Assembly (NCBI GenBank): GCA_902539825.1
Contig: CACBMH010000010.1
Location: forward strand, 1-35,320
Length of the DNA stretch: 35,320 nucleotides
Reading direction: 5' to 3'
From: an uncultured Alphaproteobacteria bacterium
GTDB taxonomy: Bacteria > Pseudomonadota > Alphaproteobacteria > HIMB59 > GCA-002718135
Made by a program: the position numbers and the translations under genes
Shown here: piece by piece, positions 33,938 through 35,320 of the stretch
Layout of the letters: each line of letters begins with the position of its first letter
Numbering within the stretch: position 1 is the stretch's first letter
The notes under the pieces: generated by a model
Databases searched by the model: none
Told to the model about the DNA's origin: nothing
The model's input: the letters and a program-made list of their open reading frames with translations, nothing else

Positions 33938-35320
33938 TTAAAATTTCTTTCATCACCTTTTAATGGAACAACATCACAAGTTTCTTGGTACCATGAAAGC
34001 ATTTTTTCTTTTAAGTTTTTAAGTTCTGACGCATATTGAGGATCATCAATAACATTATTAATTTCTCCTGGATCTTCGATTAAATTATAAAGCTCATCTT
34101 TCTCGTACGCTCTTTTGATATATTTAAATTTTTTATTTCTACACATTGTTGCTTTTGTATGCATTAAAATCTCATCCTCTTGACCTTGTAAGCTTACTCT
34201 TGGATAATATAAGCCATGAGGTAAATTTAAACTTTGATTTTCACTTGCTTGTCTTTCTAATCTAAGCCTGCCACCTTCCGTAAATACTTCTTCTCTATGA
34301 TTATCAGTTTTCTGTTCAATAAAATTTTTTATACTTTTACCAAAATGCCAATAGGAAGGCTCAATATTGCTGTAATCATATATCGTTCCAGCAATATCTA
34401 TCAATTCAATCATCGCATCGCTTACACCATTTAATGTATTTTCACTTTTTGGTGGTTTAATTATAAGAGGTATATTCGTTAGACAGTCTTGAAAAGTATT
34501 TTGTGTTTTTTCAACTAAATTATAATCACCTGTAAAGTCACCATGATCAGATAAAAAAATTATTAAAGTATCATCATACAAATTATTTTTTTTTAATTGA
34601 TTGACCAAAAGTCCAAATTGATAATCTACTCTTGCACACATACCAAGATATACCGCTCGTAATTCATTCCAACGTTCATCGGTCCAATCTTGCATTCTTT
34701 GTCCATCCATAATTCCTTTTAAAAGACTTGGCTTGTCTTCCCAAGTTTTGTATTGATATCTATTAGGTATTACGCTTCGATTAATTGAAGAGAACCATGG
34801 ATCCTCTACACAGTAAGGAGGATGCGGATAACCAAGTGGTAGAAATAAACAGAATGGTTTATCTTCTTTATAATTTTTTACAAAATCCAATGCTCCATAA
34901 ACCATGGACCAATCGTCATCGAAATAAATATCTTTATCTTTTTTATCTAATTTTCCTTTGAAGAAACTATAATAATTATCTCCATCTTCAGGTCCTCGCC
35001 ATGATAAATCTCCCCCATGTGTGCCTGGTTGTTGAGTATAGCCCCATTTTTGAAAATCTCTATTAGTTGGTTCAAAATAAATATCACAATGATTACGATA
35101 ACCCTCTTGTCCTGCTATCAAATCATTTTTTCCACCCCACCATATAAAGTAATCTTTATTTTTTAGTTCGGATAAAATACTTGAGTCTCCTTGATCAGTA
35201 TGTAGCATATAATGCATTGTTCTATGACCATGTACATGTGGATACCAGCCAGTCATAAATGAGCAACGACTTGGTGTACAAACTGTCGCTTGGCAAAAAG
35301 CATTCTTAAATGCAACTGCG
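33934..35320 (-). CDS. Sulfatase 5, 5' part beyond the window
   Basis: A fifth sulfatase on the minus strand. The frame stays open to the window edge (codon boundary at 35319), giving 461 visible residues; a Met at 35256 lies after the active-site motif and cannot be the start. The maturation motif C-T-P-S-R is at visible residues 14-18 (Cys codon 35278-35280), in TVCTPSRCSFMTGWYP. Also visible are LPLGYPHPPY, which lies where sulfatase 1 has its DPHPPY, and LSDHGDFTGDYNLVEKTQNTF. The CTPSR type makes it closest in pattern to sulfatase 1. The N-terminus, and so any signal peptide, cannot be seen. Confidence 0.88.
   Translation of the reverse strand, partial: AVAFKNAFCQATVCTPSRCSFMTGWYPHVHGHRTMHYMLHTDQGDSSILSELKNKDYFIWWGGKNDLIAGQEGYRNHCDIYFEPTNRDFQKWGYTQQPGTHGGDLSWRGPEDGDNYYSFFKGKLDKKDKDIYFDDDWSMVYGALDFVKNYKEDKPFCLFLPLGYPHPPYCVEDPWFSSINRSVIPNRYQYKTWEDKPSLLKGIMDGQRMQDWTDERWNELRAVYLGMCARVDYQFGLLVNQLKKNNLYDDTLIIFLSDHGDFTGDYNLVEKTQNTFQDCLTNIPLIIKPPKSENTLNGVSDAMIELIDIAGTIYDYSNIEPSYWHFGKSIKNFIEQKTDNHREEVFTEGGRLRLERQASENQSLNLPHGLYYPRVSLQGQEDEILMHTKATMCRNKKFKYIKRAYEKDELYNLIEDPGEINNVIDDPQYASELKNLKEKMLSWYQETCDVVPLKGDERNFN

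Noticed and set aside
34501-35256. Reading sulfatase 5 as a 440-residue protein starting at the Met at 35256
   Set aside because: The frame continues upstream through the CTPSR maturation motif to the window edge, so this Met is internal.
18373-35320. Recent horizontal acquisition of the metabolic and sulfatase region
   Set aside because: By eye the base composition and codon use look like the ribosomal block, gene packing is equally tight, and no mobile element or flanking repeat is present. A composition scan could change this.

Overview
The window looks like the chromosome of a streamlined, AT-rich alphaproteobacterium, most likely a free-living marine one of the SAR11/HIMB59/AEGEAN-169 kind. 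The grounds are very low GC by eye, tiny or negative intergenic distances, adk sitting between secY and rpsM, a GCS2-class GshA, and a solute-import plus sulfatase gene set. The lineage assignment is inference; no rRNA gene is present to confirm it.

Region 1 (1-11142) is the end of the S10 operon, the spc operon and the alpha operon: rplW (3' end), rplB, rpsS, rplV, rpsC, rplP, rpmC, rpsQ, rplN, rplX, rplE, rpsN, rpsH, rplF, rplR, rpsE, rplO, secY, adk, then rpsM, rpsK, rpoA, rplQ. Many neighbours are coupled by TAATG or ATGA overlaps. rpmD (L30), expected between rpsE and rplO, is absent. The only sizeable gap (8812-8898) probably holds the alpha-operon promoter.

Region 2 (11148-19824) is housekeeping: fluoride channel crcB, a large-subunit rRNA pseudouridine synthase, lipB (opposite strand, 3' ends overlapping), tRNA-Leu(GAG) almost touching mgtE, glutathione synthesis gshA-gshB, a solitary biotin S-component bioY, a ROK sugar kinase, and a convergent gabD-type succinate-semialdehyde dehydrogenase.

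Region 3 (19868-23319) is a compact three-gene unit: a glycine-amidinotransferase-family enzyme with its Asp-His-Cys catalytic set intact, a PhyH-type Fe(II)/2-oxoglutarate dioxygenase and a three-His-box membrane desaturase/hydroxylase. Together they suggest synthesis or remodelling of a guanidino metabolite or a lipid. A convergent gloA follows.

Region 4 (23413-35320) is the most interesting part. A Tat-exported carbohydrate-type solute-binding protein is followed by a strong intrinsic terminator, two ABC permeases, four sulfatases in tandem, a small unrecognised protein and a second PhyH-type dioxygenase. A fifth sulfatase converges from the other strand and runs off the window. All four complete sulfatases carry the Cys-x-Pro/Ala-x-Arg maturation motif and lack signal peptides. 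The best reading is that a sulfated organic solute is imported intact and stripped of sulfate inside the cytoplasm. No ABC ATPase, glycoside hydrolase or sulfatase-maturating enzyme lies in the window.
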